Part shown: positions 48,801 through 63,715 of the stretch, in pieces
How the letters are laid out: each line of letters begins with the position of its first letter
Position numbering within the stretch: the stretch's first letter is position 1
Source: Azolla pinnata
Lineage: Eukaryota; Streptophyta; Polypodiopsida; Salviniales; Salviniaceae
Length of the DNA: 64,000 nucleotides
Direction of reading: 5' to 3'
Assembly (NCBI GenBank): GCA_037176905.1
Contig: JBBBWG010033307.1
Location: forward strand, 48,546 to 112,545
Program-made: the position numbers and the translations under genes
The notes under the pieces: model-generated
Told to the model about the DNA's origin: nothing
What the model saw: the letters and a program-made list of their open reading frames with translations, nothing else
The model's database searches: none

Positions 48801-49644
48801 GCTATTGGGTTGAGTGAATTGAGTTCTAAATAGATGATCTCAAGCAAAAGCTGTTAATGCTTTCTACAATGAACCCAAGATTATACCTCTTGTAAGTCTT
48901 GATCTCACAAAAATATGAATCATCATGAATTTGCTTGGCATATAAATGAAGGAAATGCTCATCTTTACCTTACAACTATGAGTTTATACAGCAAAGGCAT
49001 GATCACTACTAGGACATAATGGATTTATAATTGCAGAATCAGATGACTTTAAAAAGTGTGTTTGTAACTATAGAAATTTGATGGCATATTAAAGAATTGT
49101 TCTTGTTTTGGCCTTCATTAAATTCTCCAATAATTGGTGTTGGTGACAGGGTGACATTCGGGCACTTGAGGACTTGACCTATACAAAGAGAAAGCACTTC
49201 CTTGCTAAACATCCGTTACCCCCCGATTTCCCTGTGGTCTCTTTCCATACAGAAGTGAGCATTGGTCCTAGTGTTATGTCTATGATGTCTCATATAGCAC
49301 ATGCAGAACTTCCGTGGCAGGGGTTAAATAAAGGAGCTGGTAGATTGGAAGATGTAGAAGCAACTCCTACGAAGCTACCAGTCGTCGTACCCCTTCCTGC
49401 CGTCATGGCTCTATGTGCAAAGCACATAGAGCTGAGATACAACCACAAAAGTGATGGACTTGTCGTAAGGGAAGATGCGGAGGCCCCAGGATCTGTTGTG
49501 GTTAGGCCCAAGCGCAACCTCGATCATGCTTGGATGGTTTACTCTTCCTCTGGGCGAGAAAGCAAGGAGCCTACTGCACCGCAGATGTGCGAGGCACTTC
49601 TGGTACTGCTGTTAGAGATCTGTAAGAAAGCAAAAGCTGATTAG
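45860..49644 (+). CDS. Plant alpha/beta hydrolase with GHSKGG nucleophile elbow, 9 exons
   Basis: It resembles a conserved but poorly characterised plant alpha/beta-hydrolase (lipase-like) family; substrate unknown. Exons: 45860..45878, 46011..46075, 47015..47159, 47264..47495, 47858..47986, 48080..48129, 48217..48314, 48432..48716, 49150..49644, phases joining to 505 aa. The first half has MQ/Ser-rich sequence and RIQTTWRGSVDDVGWLQK. The hydrolase core runs RLPNNLLYLLVPGLFSNYG, KLGLTCHIAKIHSE, YIEELYWGSGKQVAILGHSK then GGVDAAAAIA. The nucleophile serine is in G-H-S-K-G-G. YGGTPVAADILREGQIAD follows, and the C-terminal part holds HTEVSIGPSVMSMMSHIAHAE, RYNHKSDGLV (candidate acid Asp) and LDHAWMVYSS (candidate His). 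No signal peptide is evident. Exon 1 holds only 19 coding bases. The gene is divergent from the dehydrogenase. Confidence 0.87.
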
Positions 49645-51056
49645 ATGTCCCTGCCTGCTATTATGCAGGTGTTACACATTGTATCATTCATATATAAACG
49701 CGCACACACACATACACACATACCTCTATAAAGATACAAGCTTTTCTGAAGAGAAAGATGGTGATTACAGTCCAGTCTCCTATAGTAGTACCATTGTAAA
49801 TTTGGCCAGCAAAAAATTACAGATGAATTTTATCTTGTACATGTTAAAAGACAGATTTGGTGGGGGCTATTTGAGGAAAGGAAAGCAGGTTTAATGCAGT
49901 AAGCCTTATCTGGGACATCTTGCGCCCATGGTAAAAGATGCGAATATGTAAGAATGCCAATGAACATTACTGACATCGTTTAACAGAGAGATTGAGGTGC
50001 AAAGCATTTATTACTTTCTACATCTTCATTGGAGTAGGCCCTTGCTAACTATTTGGTTGGTTAGCATCTCTTTTGTTCTATGTACAGCTTTACATGTCTA
50101 GTTCTGTTGCTAATGATGATCATGCCAATGTAAAAATTTGGTTTGATCCCATTTCAGTCAATGGTCCAAAATTGTGAAGTGCCTTGTATCATAGAAGCGT
50201 CTCTCATTCATGCATCTGTAATAAGCTGTTTCCAACGTTTCTCGCATTCAACTCATTTAGAACTAATTATTCACAATAATACACTTCACTGCGACACCAT
50301 GCAACTCTCATACTCTGCTTTGTAATGCTCTTCTAAGCCAGTATAACTTTGATGGATCCCTCAATGACGGTTTATATGCTTATGTCATTTTCTTGTCAAA
50401 ACAAGTGAAGCTCGAGGGATGGTCAAAACATTGGATGGGCTTTGTTTCCTCCGTCGCAAAACCGTGAAACTAATTCTCAAAAGCTAACAACATGTTACTT
50501 TCCATGTCTAAGGTTTTATCTTCACAACATGGTGATATAGCTAACAAATAGTGCCTTTTGTACCTTGCTGAGATGTCTTAATTGGCTTGCATTCTTCCAT
50601 CACAAAAATTGAAGCCTTCAAAAATCTGAAACTAATTCTCAAACCTTAATAATAATTCCCATTTCCATGTCTAAGGTTTTATCTTCACCCAACAAGATGA
50701 TATAACTAACAATATCCTTTCAAGTGAAATTGGATATTGAAATTGCACAGATTAACCTGTCTCAAGTTTCAATTGTTAAAATCAGATAACTAATGAACAA
50801 GAGCAGCAAAACCATCTGATCTATAAACATGTTCAGCTCCACTGGTAGCCATATACCAATGGTTTAACAAAGAATTATGGACAAGTACGGCAATCAAGAA
50901 CAAAGATTAGAAAATTTTATTGCCAACAATGACATTATCAACCACCCAGTGCTTTCTTTATTATCAGCATCCTGAACTCAAATGAAGCTCGTTAGTTTGG
51001 GTGTTGTACTAAAATGAAACATAACACTATTACACCTACTAAAGTATGTGATGATT
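49645..51056. other. Convergent 3' regions of the hydrolase and NDUFB8-like genes
   Basis: No recognised exon. Diverged direct repeats of about 110 bp lie at about 50457..50556 and 50618..50720. They share TGAAACTAATTCTCAAA, TTTCCATGTCTAAGG and TTTTATCTTCAC, and GATATAACTAACAA appears with slight change. Confidence 0.45.
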
Positions 51057-53236
51057 TCAGGGTTTTCCACCAAGCTCGACACGAAGGTTATCATATGGAA
51101 ATTCCTTTGGAGCCTGCAAAAGCAATTAAAGTACTGAATCAATGTGCTTATACGGAGAAATATGATAAATGAATGATCTCTTATCAATATATACATACAT
51201 AAGGCATCTTTGAAGGCTTGTCATTCCAGACCGCTAGATACCCGACAAGTCCATAAAAACTCAATCCACCACATAACCATGCTAATGCTTCATACTGCAT
51301 GTGAAGATTGCTAGTTTATCTCTCAGGTTTAAAGAGTACGTTACCTCTCAGATTTAAAGAAACAACAAAGAAAAGATAAATGCAATATTCTAGACTAAGT
51401 GGTCATAAATACTGCATGGCAGTTTAATCTTGAATATTTGTTCAGATGTAAACCATGAGTGACAGAGATTTACAATACAACAGAGAACAAAAGCAGAAAA
51501 TAAAAATACAATGTAGACGAAAAAGCTGTATCAATCTTTGTCAGGTTGGATACTCAAGGTATAGAGATATGACTAATTTTGAAATAAATCAACAATATAC
51601 ATTTCTTTCTTTACTTTATAGAGCAGATCAATAATTATTTCACTCAAGTTACATCTACATCACACACGTATCAATGATGAAGAATGTATCATTAGGTTAT
51701 AAACTTTCAGAAGAACTATTGTCTTACATGCTTAATGGAGACAAATGCGATAACTGTGCTAATTTGCCGAAATTAACCAACAGAAAGCTTTCATAATGCA
51801 AATGCTCACCAAGAAAAACGTCAATCTCTCTTTAATTGGAAATGAAAGTAACAAAGAATCCGATGTTATTGATCAAATTTTCTGCAGCATGGGTTTTTCA
51901 TGAATTTATTGAAGATGTTAGAGTCAAACTATGGTGCTGCATATTCCATGGTTCTCAACCAGTCAAAGAACACTTGCCATGTGAGATACACGGTACCCAA
52001 TTTACATACTTGGCATGAGAGTGATAATGAAAACATCAACATCCAGTTCTTGGATCAAGGAGGGCTGAATCTCAAAGATGGGCAATGCAAATCAAGATAT
52101 CGGTATTCCCACCAATGAAATTTTAACATGTTTTCACTTTGAAGAGCTTTAGAACCTTTGACAAGGAACACCACATAGCACCAAACAAAGTATACAGATC
52201 AAGCGATCTAAAACCTGGACATGTATATTTCAATAATAAAAAATGGCATAATGTGATTTCAAGAAACTCAATGCAATAATTAGATATATCATCCATTCTA
52301 ATGTTGTACATTTAGCACAGGAACCAGGGATAAACAAACAAACTGTGTGAAATAAGCCTTCACCATGAGGTTCAAATTTATTTGAATTCAAGCAATCGAA
52401 TAAGAAGAGAGAATGCATACCTTTCCAACCATGGGTGCAACTTGATCCAAACAAGTTTCAGGGTGTGCACTTCCATCATCCCAAACCAGCTCATCTTCTT
52501 CAGGAAGCTATCATATTCAAGAAACTAATTAAATACTTTATGCTTTAACCAGACTGACCAACTTACCAAACGGTTCCAATAGCAGAAATACATACATTTA
52601 CACCTGTAACTTACTTCCTTTATTTGATCTCATCTTGATCACATCAACAGCCAGAAAAAAATAAAAGCCAAGTTTTCTCTGAATTTATTCTTGAACATGG
52701 GTATATTTAGTCATAGCACAAAATATATGTTCATCCGTAGGCAGAAAAAAACAAATACAGTGACGTTCTTCCATCAAATTGTGAATAAATTCAACACACA
52801 GAGGCAGTGGCTGTTTCGGGCAGATTTTAGAAAAAGGTGTCCTTTTGACCTACTATAACCTCGACCCGGTTATACAGATAAACGAAAATATGATATCGAT
52901 TGCGATAACCAGGAAGTGCACATACACGGGCGCAGAGAAATTTTTTCCATGACTTCATCTCTGCAGAACCAGCAACGGCAGGGACTAACTAAATACCAGA
53001 TGCATTGTTCGGATTCAAACGTAACGGGGGGGAAGAGTACGGAGGAGAAGGGAGACGAGAAACGGAAACGAGAACGGCGAGATGAAAAGAGACGCAAGAG
53101 AGAGGAATGATGGACTTACGGGCTTATCAGGAAGGAGCATGGATCCGACGGGCTGTCCCATGCCAGAGCGAAGGGGCATAGAAGGCCGGGAAGCAAGGCT
53201 CCGCCGGAATGCAGAAGCGAAGGTCCTCATCGCCAT
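51057..53236 (-). CDS. Mitochondrial complex I subunit NDUFB8-like (plant type), 4 exons
   Basis: This looks like the plant NDUFB8/ASHI-type accessory subunit of NADH:ubiquinone oxidoreductase, in the inner mitochondrial membrane. Exons 53236..53120, 52507..52421, 51294..51199 and 51113..51057 join in phase 0 throughout, giving 118 aa, close to the usual plant length. The start MAMRTFASAFRRSLASRPSM is a basic amphipathic presequence. GMGQPVGSMLLPDKP, LPEEDELVWDDGSAHPETC, then YEALAWLCGGLSFYGLVGYL (the single membrane segment), AVWNDKPSKMPY and FPYDNLRVELGG follow and match the family order. The gene is convergent with the upstream hydrolase. Its 5' flank has a GAAGAA-rich tract (53258..53310). 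Confidence 0.9.
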
Positions 53237-55262
53237 AGCTCAGCAAACCAAAAGCTCGAAGAAGAAGAAGAAGAAGAAGAAGAAGAAAGAAGAAAGAAGA
53301 AGAAGGAAGAGATCCAAGTTTCTACAATTACAAAACTACCCTCGCATTTCCAAAACCCAAAATCATACCCTCAAGATTTCTGCTAAGAAGAAGAAGAAAT
53401 TCCAGTTAATCTTCTGAGAATTGGATGATTATGGTAGAACTTTGAATAAACATGGCGAAGTTGAGTTGGGACTTTGGTTCACTTTGCTCATTGACATTGC
53501 GTATGGCTTTATTAATCAGCTCAGATTTTATGAATTCTCGCCGAGCTGGTGGCGATAGGGAATCGTGTTGTTAAAGTGCAGCCATCTGCTCTTTATCTAG
53601 CAGTAACTAGTTTACTCGAGGAGGTATGAAATGTTTTGTTGATTTCTTATTAGCTTTGTATTGCTTTTATTGTTAATATTGAGACCGTGTACATTTTCTG
53701 CAGCTTCTTAATCTTATGAGCTTCAGAAGAGCTAAGAACATCAACGATAAATGACGAGCTTTCATAGGTTTTTGTTCTTTCTCGCTTTGAGAAGTTTTTT
53801 AAAATTTTGTCATAGGTATTGTTGTATCTGTGATTTATACTTGTATCCCGAGAAGATTAATTCAAGATAGATAGGTGGCCAAGTATTGTCAAAGTGTTGT
53901 CCACATCTTTTCTAAGAGAAATTTGGCCTTGTTTGTTTGTTTAAGAATCAGATTCGATCTTCTCGTTGATGCGAACAAACTCAATCCATTATAGTCATGG
54001 CCGGTTAATCCATTGATACAAAAGGTAAATACTAGTTTAATTACTATTTTGATGTGCCGATTTCTATAGAAAATGCTTGGTTTCAATAATCCTCATGAAA
54101 ACATAAGCTTTCAACATGTTTTACAATTTGGCAACTCTAGTTGTTCGCTTGAATTCAACAAGTTTGGTAAATATTCGACAGACTTTCTTGTACATTGTTA
54201 AAGCACACTTTCGCTCGTTATGAAACTCAATCAAAAACTCGGAAATTTCTCTTGTTTTTGATAGCAGTCCATAGTGTTAAAATAGCATCCACTTTAGATT
54301 TGACCCTGATGTGGCTCCAACTATGAAAGCCTCTAAATGGTTGAACTTCAGATGCTCTAGCTAGAGCCACCATTGATCATTAATCATGATCAATTAGAAG
54401 CTCAATGCAGCTGGTTGTTCTACAACACTCGTATCATTACTATGGCATAGTTAACTCGATCACTTGAAAAAGATCAGTGAACTCCATCAGCATAATGCAG
54501 AACAGATATATCAAAGGAGTCGGGAACAGATTCGCTTACCATGCTGAAGTTGTATGTGGAAGGGATTCTGGATCGCAGGCACTCTGCGACACGTTGCTGA
54601 GTATATGCCCTAACTATGAGAATGTCCAAATGAATGTAAAGCCTTTTGCAGTTATGTGCTTGTTGCTGATTACAGGAGCTAAAAGCAAGCGAGGTTCTCA
54701 AACTCTCGATGTTATCTGTAACGAATTCGCAATGGGGTAAAGCAGATCATAATCAATCGATAGATAGACGGAAGGAAGGAAAAAGACGTGGCAAGCCTTA
54801 AGCTGTGTATCGTTAGCACTTTAAGAAAAGAGGCTCTTGCATTCTTCCCGGTTCATCGCACTAAAAAATCCCTGCGAGTATATCATAACTTGGGATGAGC
54901 ATGACGGAGACCAGCGCACCAGTTAACCGGGTATTGGCGTATGAGAAAGCACTGGGAAAACGGGTCAAAATAGCACACGATAACCACCCAAAACGTTGGC
55001 GCAATCGAACTCGGTAGTTGTCGAGTAGAATCAGCACGACTCTGATCGATGCCTGCCGTTAACGTTTGATCGAGACGTTTTGGGAGCGAGGGGAGTGGGG
55101 TCAAGATGTTCTCGAGAAACAAATAAGCGTGCCTTAATCAGGCTGTTGTTTTTTTCCTTCTTCTTCTTTTCTTGGATGGAGGTTCTGCTTTGTTGCTGCA
55201 GAAGACGATGTTCTCAACTGTCACGGGTGTTGTTGCCGTCGACAAGAGCAAGAGAACGATGA
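53237..55262. other. Intergenic region, no recognised gene
   Basis: An AAG repeat (53258..53310) lies in the NDUFB8-like leader or promoter. The rest is AT-rich; small frames (for example 54477..54740 plus, 87 codons) have no family resemblance. Confidence 0.35.
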
Positions 55263-55264
55263 AA

Positions 55265-55620
55265 CCAAATGACAATAGAAACAACAGCAGCAGCAACAAT
55301 GACAATAGCAATTGCAACAACAACAACAACAACATCAATAGCAACAACAACATCAACAATGACGACAACAACAACAATAGCAACAACAGCAGCAACAACA
55401 ACAACAATAGCAACAACAGCAGCAACAACAACAACAACAACAACAGCAACAACAACAGCAACAACAGCAGCAGCAACAACAACAACAACAGCAACAACAA
55501 CAACAACAACAGCAGCAACAACAACAGCAACAACAACAACAACAGCAACAAAAACAACAACAACAACAGCAACAACAACAACAACAACAACAACAGCAAC
55601 AACAACAACAACAACAAGAG
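55265..55620. repeat. CAA/CAG/AAT trinucleotide satellite (about 350 bp)
   Basis: Imperfect AAC, AGC and AAT trinucleotide units. All frames are open: poly-Asn, poly-Thr and, on the minus strand, poly-Leu. Nothing outside the repeat supports a protein. The bordering AACAACAG pattern is similar in type to the Gln tract of UPF1. Confidence 0.92.
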
Positions 55621-55684
55621 CGTCATGAGGGTGGCATGGACTTGCCGGAGGGGGTTGGTGAGCTAATAATGCCCATTTATGTCA

Positions 55685-56055
55685 CATGCATGCATGCATG
55701 CAAAGCCGACATACATACATGCAAACGCAGGCACACATGCATGCATGCATGAGCATACATCATAAAAACAGAGCAGAAATAAAAGCGCGGGAGAGCGGCG
55801 CGGGAAAAAAGGAAGAAGAAGGAAAGAAGCACCGCCATTCTCTCTCCTCTCTCCTCTCTCTAGCCCCTCCTTAATGAGGGGGCATCCATCTGCCCCCGCA
55901 TTTAATGCTCCTCCGCATCCCATCCATCCATCCATCTACCGCTATCACCATCATCACCATGACCACCATCATCACCATCACCATCGTCACCATCGTTAGC
56001 ATCATCACCATGAATGACCACCACCACCATCATCATCATCAGTCGTCGTCCTCTT
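55685..56055. repeat. CATG, CCATC and CACCATCAT short repeats upstream of KCS
   Basis: CATGCATGCATG runs (55686..55704, 55735..55753), CTCTC runs (55838..55860) and CACCAT/CATCAT runs (55940..56042), all in the 5' flank of the KCS gene. Confidence 0.75.
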
Positions 56056-56064
56056 CGTCTCTGT

Positions 56065-56072
56065 GTATATTA
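56065..56072 (+). promoter_or_regulatory. Candidate TATA box of the KCS gene
   Basis: TATATTAA lies about 320 bp before the KCS ATG and about 40 bp before the first telo-boxes, consistent with a leader of about 290 bp. Motif and position only. Confidence 0.4.
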
Positions 56073-56110
56073 ACACACCTCCCTCCCTGCAACAGCTCTC
56101 CCCCCGGCCC

Positions 56111-56377
56111 AAAACCCTAACCCTAACCCTAACCCTAATCTCCAGAGGAAGCTGCTCCCTTCCCTCTGCTTCTGCCTGCCTGCTCCCGTCTCCGCCTCCA
56201 TCTCCTGCGTTTTCTGCTTCTTCCGGAGCCCGCCCGCCTGCAGACGAAAGGAAGGGAAGAAGGGCAAGCAAGCCAGCGAGAGATCGCCATCGCCATCGCC
56301 ATCGCCCTCAACCCTCAACCCTCAACAAACCCTAAACCCTGAATAAATAAACCCTAAGCCCGAAACCCTAAAACCCG
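56111..56377 (+). promoter_or_regulatory. Telo-box-rich leader of the KCS gene
   Basis: Four consecutive CCCTAA units (56111..56138) and a second group (56327..56377, AAACCCTAAACCCTG, ACCCTAAGCCC, AAACCCTAAAACCC) lie in the presumed leader. Telo-boxes (AAACCCTAA) are known plant promoter/leader elements, frequent in growth-related genes. They are too short to be a telomere. Confidence 0.6.
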
Positions 56378-56387
56378 GCCGGCCGCC

Positions 56388-58034
56388 ATGGTGAAGGAGC
56401 AGTCCCTCCTGTCCACGGAGATCGTCCCCAACGGCTCCCCGCTGAGCTTCTCCGTCCGCGTACGGCGCCGCCTCCCGGACTTCCTGCAGTCCGTGAACCT
56501 CAAGTACGTGAAGCTGGGCTACCACTACCTGATCAGCCACGGCTTCTACCTCTTCACCATCCCGGCGCTGCTGGCGGCGTTCAGCGCGGAGCTGGGGGCG
56601 CTGTGGAAGCAGGACCTGTGGCAGCTATGGCGCGACTTCGAGCTGGATCTGTTCAGCATCCTGGCGTGCTCGGGGGCGATGGTGTTCATCGCGACGCTGC
56701 ACTTCATGTCGAGGCCGAGGGCGGTGTATCTGGTGGACTTCGCGTGCTATCGTCCGAAGGGCGGGGAGGAGGAGGAGGGGCGGATGAAGGTGTCGAGGAG
56801 GGAGTTCGTGGAGCACCTGCGGGCGATCGGGAGGTTCAGCGAGGCGAGCGTGGAGTTCCAGCAGAAGGCGATGGAGAGGTCGGGGATGGGGGAGGAGACG
56901 TACCTGCCGAGCTCGGTGATGGCGAACCCGCCGGTGGCGACGATGAAGGCGGCGAGGGCGGAGGCGGAGATGGTGATGTTCGCGGCGATCGACGAGGTTC
57001 TGGCGAAGACGAAGGTGCGGCCCAAGGACGTCGGCGTGCTCGTCGTGAACTGCGGCCTCTTCAACCCGACGCCGTCGCTGTCGGCGATGGTGATCAACCA
57101 CTACAAGATGCGGGGCAACATCCTGAGCTTCAACATCGGCGGCATGGGCTGCTCCGCGGGCGTGATCGCGCTGGACCTCGCCAACGACATGCTGCAGGCC
57201 GGCGATGGCGGGCGGGGAACGTACGCGCTCGTCGTGAGCACGGAGAACATCACGTCCAGCTTCTACACGGGGAACAAGCGCTCCATGCTGCTCCCCAACT
57301 GCTTCTTCCGCCTCGGCGCCGCCGCCGTTCTGCTCTCCAGCCGCCGCCACGACCGCCGCCGCTCCAAGTACGAGCTCCGCCACATCGTCCGCACGCACAA
57401 GGGCGCCGACGAGAAGGCCTTCCGATCCATCTACCAGGAAGAAGACGAGGAGATGAAGAAGGGGCTCTCTCTCTCCCCCGACCTCGCGCAGGTCGCCGGC
57501 GACGCCATCAAGACCAACATCACGACCCTCGGGCCCCTCGTCCTCCCGCTCTCCGAGCACCTCCTCTTCCTCGCCTCGCTCTTCTGCAAGAAAGCCCTCG
57601 GCTTCAAGAACCTCAAGCCCTACATCCCCGACTTCAAGCTCGCCTTCGAGCACTTCTGCATCCACACCGGCGGCCGCTTCGTCCTCGACGAGATGCAGAA
57701 GAACCTCGACCTCTCCGACCTCCACCTCGAGGCCTCCAAGATGACGCTCCATCGCTTCGGCAACACTTCGAGCTCCTCCATCTGGTACGAGCTCGCCTAC
57801 ATCGAGGCCAAAGGCAGAGTCCGGCGCGGCGATCGCGTCTGGCAGATCGCCTTCGGCTCCGGGTTCAAGTGCAACAGCGCCGTCTGGAAGGCCCTGCGCT
57901 CCGTCAAGAAGCCCAAGGCCAACAATCCCTGGCTCGACTGCATCGATTCCTACCCCGTTCAAGTCCCCGAGTTCCAGAGAATCTTCCCTCCCTCATCGCC
58001 ATCGCCGTCGCCGTCTTCTTCCTCCTCCGACTAG
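56388..58034 (+). CDS. 3-ketoacyl-CoA synthase (KCS, FAE1-type condensing enzyme), intronless
   Basis: KCS condenses malonyl-CoA with long-chain acyl-CoA in the endoplasmic reticulum, the first step of very-long-chain fatty acid elongation (waxes, cutin-associated lipids, sphingolipids). One 548-aa exon. The N-terminus has two hydrophobic segments (about residues 52-70 and 85-105). The FAE1/CUT1 domain starts at [13 protein letters not shown]. The thiolase-like core carries the active-site Cys255 in [10 protein letters not shown], and the His426 in FCIHTGG and Asn459 in [14 protein letters not shown] complete the triad. Other landmarks: [32 protein letters not shown]. The length is slightly above the usual 490-530 because of Arg-rich (RRHDRRRSK) and Ser/Pro C-terminal additions. 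The gene is strongly GC-rich at third positions, in contrast to the AT-rich split genes nearby. That produces long antisense and shifted frames, which are not genes. Confidence 0.95.
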   Translation: MVKEQSLLSTEIVPNGSPLSFSVRVRRRLPDFLQSVNLKYVKLGYHYLISHGFYLFTIPALLAAFSAELGALWKQDLWQLWRDFELDLFSILACSGAMVFIATLHFMSRPRAVYLVDFACYRPKGGEEEEGRMKVSRREFVEHLRAIGRFSEASVEFQQKAMERSGMGEETYLPSSVMANPPVATMKAARAEAEMVMFAAIDEVLAKTKVRPKDVGVLVVNCGLFNPTPSLSAMVINHYKMRGNILSFNIGGMGCSAGVIALDLANDMLQAGDGGRGTYALVVSTENITSSFYTGNKRSMLLPNCFFRLGAAAVLLSSRRHDRRRSKYELRHIVRTHKGADEKAFRSIYQEEDEEMKKGLSLSPDLAQVAGDAIKTNITTLGPLVLPLSEHLLFLASLFCKKALGFKNLKPYIPDFKLAFEHFCIHTGGRFVLDEMQKNLDLSDLHLEASKMTLHRFGNTSSSSIWYELAYIEAKGRVRRGDRVWQIAFGSGFKCNSAVWKALRSVKKPKANNPWLDCIDSYPVQVPEFQRIFPPSSPSPSPSSSSSD

Positions 58035-60781
58035 AAACAACGCGACATCCTTCCTTCCTTCCTCGCACTTAGGGATTTCGAGCCGCTGCTACCTGTAAAA
58101 CCTACCTCGCCATAGCTGCTTTGCTTAGGGACACACGCCCATCTCTCGTCGGATGTCTGTGTCTTACTGCTTTGCTTATCTATCTATCCATCTACGATTA
58201 TACACATTTCGGTTGATTCTTCTTCCTTCATCATCTTGCCCGCCTCCTCGCCTGCATCCCAACGCTTTCTTTCTGTGCTGCCTCTTATGCCTTGATCCTT
58301 CTCCTTTCGCCAATTCGTTTGTTCCTTGCCCAAAGCCATCTATCTATCTAGGGTTTCCAACCACGCACAGTCCCGATCGCTTCCCAAGCGATCTCACCAT
58401 CGGTCAGATCGCTGGATGCTTCCATCATAGAGAGATTCATCATACAATATCTCAAAGCTTCGCGGCGCTTTGCCGCGTTTTGTGTTTTTCGACCTCAGAT
58501 TTGTTGTTATCGGTGTTTGTTTACCTACCATCAGACTCTTTCAAATATATATAGTGTATGGTGTCCGAAGAACAGGTTCTTTTTTTCCTTTTGCGAGCTT
58601 CAGTTGTAATGTTTTTTCTTCTCTCACTCTGAGTGGCAAATGCTTGGTATAGAATAGGCTATGGCGATTAAATTGATAGTGATGATGAGAGCCCTGAACT
58701 CTAAACCCTAAAACCGGCTGTGGCAACTGCTGCTAACGAATTTGAATGCAGCGGATTGCCTGCCACTCGTTGATTTGGTGAAGATTTGGGCGATGGTTAA
58801 GCGGAATTTGGAGGCCTGTAAATGATTGACAGCCTGGGTGCTCGCTCTCCTCCACTGATTGATATTATTTATAGACGCGGCAACAACCAAGACAATGGCC
58901 GCCATGTCTGGAGATTTCTTTCTTTCTGGTAGGCACTGCATACGCATACATATCAATGCCAGACCTTGTCGTTGTTGGTGATTAAATGTCACCTTGAAGG
59001 AAGGTGCAGCTATGGTGGGGCGAGCTCCACCCTTCTCTTAATTCTTTTTCTCTTTCTCTCTGTCTCTCCTCTGCACTCCTTCTTTCCTTATACGCAGACC
59101 ATGTTCTGGGCATTCAATGGCAGCAGCTTGCGAAAGTCAGAAAGAAAGTAAAACTCTCTTCTCGATCTTTGGCTTGTGTAAAAGACCGTTTCTTTTCCTG
59201 TGTCTTCCTCCCTACATTCAAGCCATCCATGCGCCTTTTCAAACAGTGAGCAGCAGGCCTTGTGATGATTCTGACAAGTTCATGAAACAATGTTTGATGA
59301 TGAATGAGGTTCTTGTAGAAACCCTAACCCTAACCCTAAACCTTGTGGGGGTCATAGAATTGCAGAGGTCCGATAAGTTGTGTATTAAGTAGAAGATCAG
59401 TGAAAATAAACTGGATTTAAGCACACCAATCGCGTCCTCAAGCAAAGGATCGAAGACAAATCCGAGATAAACCGATAAATAACAATATCTATATCATAAC
59501 GCATAACACTTCCGAGCAAGTGAGTATGATCGATCATTTCAATCGACGGATGGATGCGGAAATGATGCTGGGTTGGAAAAAATTTGCGGGTGAATTGGAA
59601 TTGGTCGAGAAGTAGTGCCCAAAGGAGCTCTTATCTTACCCTTAAAAACCATTAAAATTCGACTTATAAATTCGTTCCTTAGACCCATAACAATATACAC
59701 CTCATAATGCATAACACATTCCCAATAGGGGAGCGTGCACGATATGATCAATCAGTTCGATGGATCGATTCGGTCTTCTTCGTGGATGACTTGTGGATGA
59801 CTTGTGTAGATGTTTTAGTTGCGGAAATGTCATTGAATTGGAAAAAATTACGGGTGTGGACTCGGTCAAGAAGCGGGCGCCCAAAAGATGGGCCAAAATA
59901 AATCGCGTTGGCGAGGATCAAAATACTGTAAGTACCTCTTACAAAGTCCTACGTTACAAAATATTGTGAAACCATATTTTAGATGGTTGAGTATTAATCC
60001 CAGTTATCGACATATCAATCTAGTTAGCTCATTATATGTTTTACATTGACTTATATTAATCTTGGAATGCTCTCAGGTACCTCTAGAAAGGTCTATATGG
60101 ATCTTAAAGCCACATTAGTGGTGATCAATCATCTTATGATTTGATCATTTACATGTAGATGAAGATTTAGCGAGCCCGAAACAAACATATTGGTGTCATC
60201 TTTAAAGTCTGACATGAAGTCTGACATGACCCATTGAGACAGACAATCCAATACAAACTTTACTTAGGTTGAGATTAGCTCAAAGAATATAAAGCATAGA
60301 AATAAAACCAAAGATCATACCATAAAAAATGCGAAAAATGATTGTGTTATGACAAATTTCATCTCTACACACAGGCCCTAATTTATTCGTGTAATTCTTC
60401 TAAGAATTACATGGCTTGCCGCATGAATGGGCATCTTGAGAAGGGAAGGCAATGCATCCACAATTATATGAAGAGATCGGATCAAATCGTTTTATGAAAT
60501 CTGCTATCAGATAGATACAATTAGATGGATCCTAACTAACTGTGTATGTATGAAGGATCTAGGGTTTGTAAATCCAACAGGATGGATGTGCAATATTTCA
60601 ACAAATGAGCTAATTGCCATCATTTGCATGTCTTCTTTATGCGGGCTGGTGCAGCTAATTACAGCAGCTTGAAATCATGCCGATCTAACCAAATGTGCAG
60701 ATTGTGGGAAATATTTTGAGGAGGAAGATGGATAGATATGATACATGTTACCAGCGACTTGCAGGCTAATGATGTCGTCGA
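58035..60781. other. Intergenic region between KCS and the P450 gene
   Basis: KCS 3' region followed by AT-rich DNA with no recognised exon. Telomere-like CCCTAA units occur at 58698..58712 and 59320..59342. A diverged direct duplication occupies 59482..59625 and 59689..59885. Confidence 0.4.
59482..59885. repeat. Diverged direct repeat (two copies, about 207 bp apart)
   Basis: Both copies share, in order, ATAACAATAT-(C)-CATAA-GCATAACAC, TATGATC-ATCA-TT-(G)ATCGA, GCGGAAATG, TTGGAAAAAATT-GCGGGTG and GGTC-AGAAG-GGGCGCCCAAA/GTGCCCAAAGG. The second copy has a small extra internal repeat (GATGACTTGTG twice at 59783..59804). Confidence 0.65.

Positions 60782-63715
<2,934 letters not shown>

Noticed and set aside
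55138-55626. Poly-Leu (minus) and poly-Asn/poly-Thr (plus) open frames
   Set aside because: All are translations of a CAA/CAG/AAT trinucleotide repeat; no conserved sequence outside the repeat.
56111-56138. Telomere or interstitial telomere tract
   Set aside because: Only four CCCTAA units in the leader of a gene; better read as telo-boxes.
56625-57962. 445-codon antisense frame over KCS, and the 489-codon shifted frame at 56603..58072
   Set aside because: Shadows of a GC-rich coding region in which stop codons are rare; no family resemblance.
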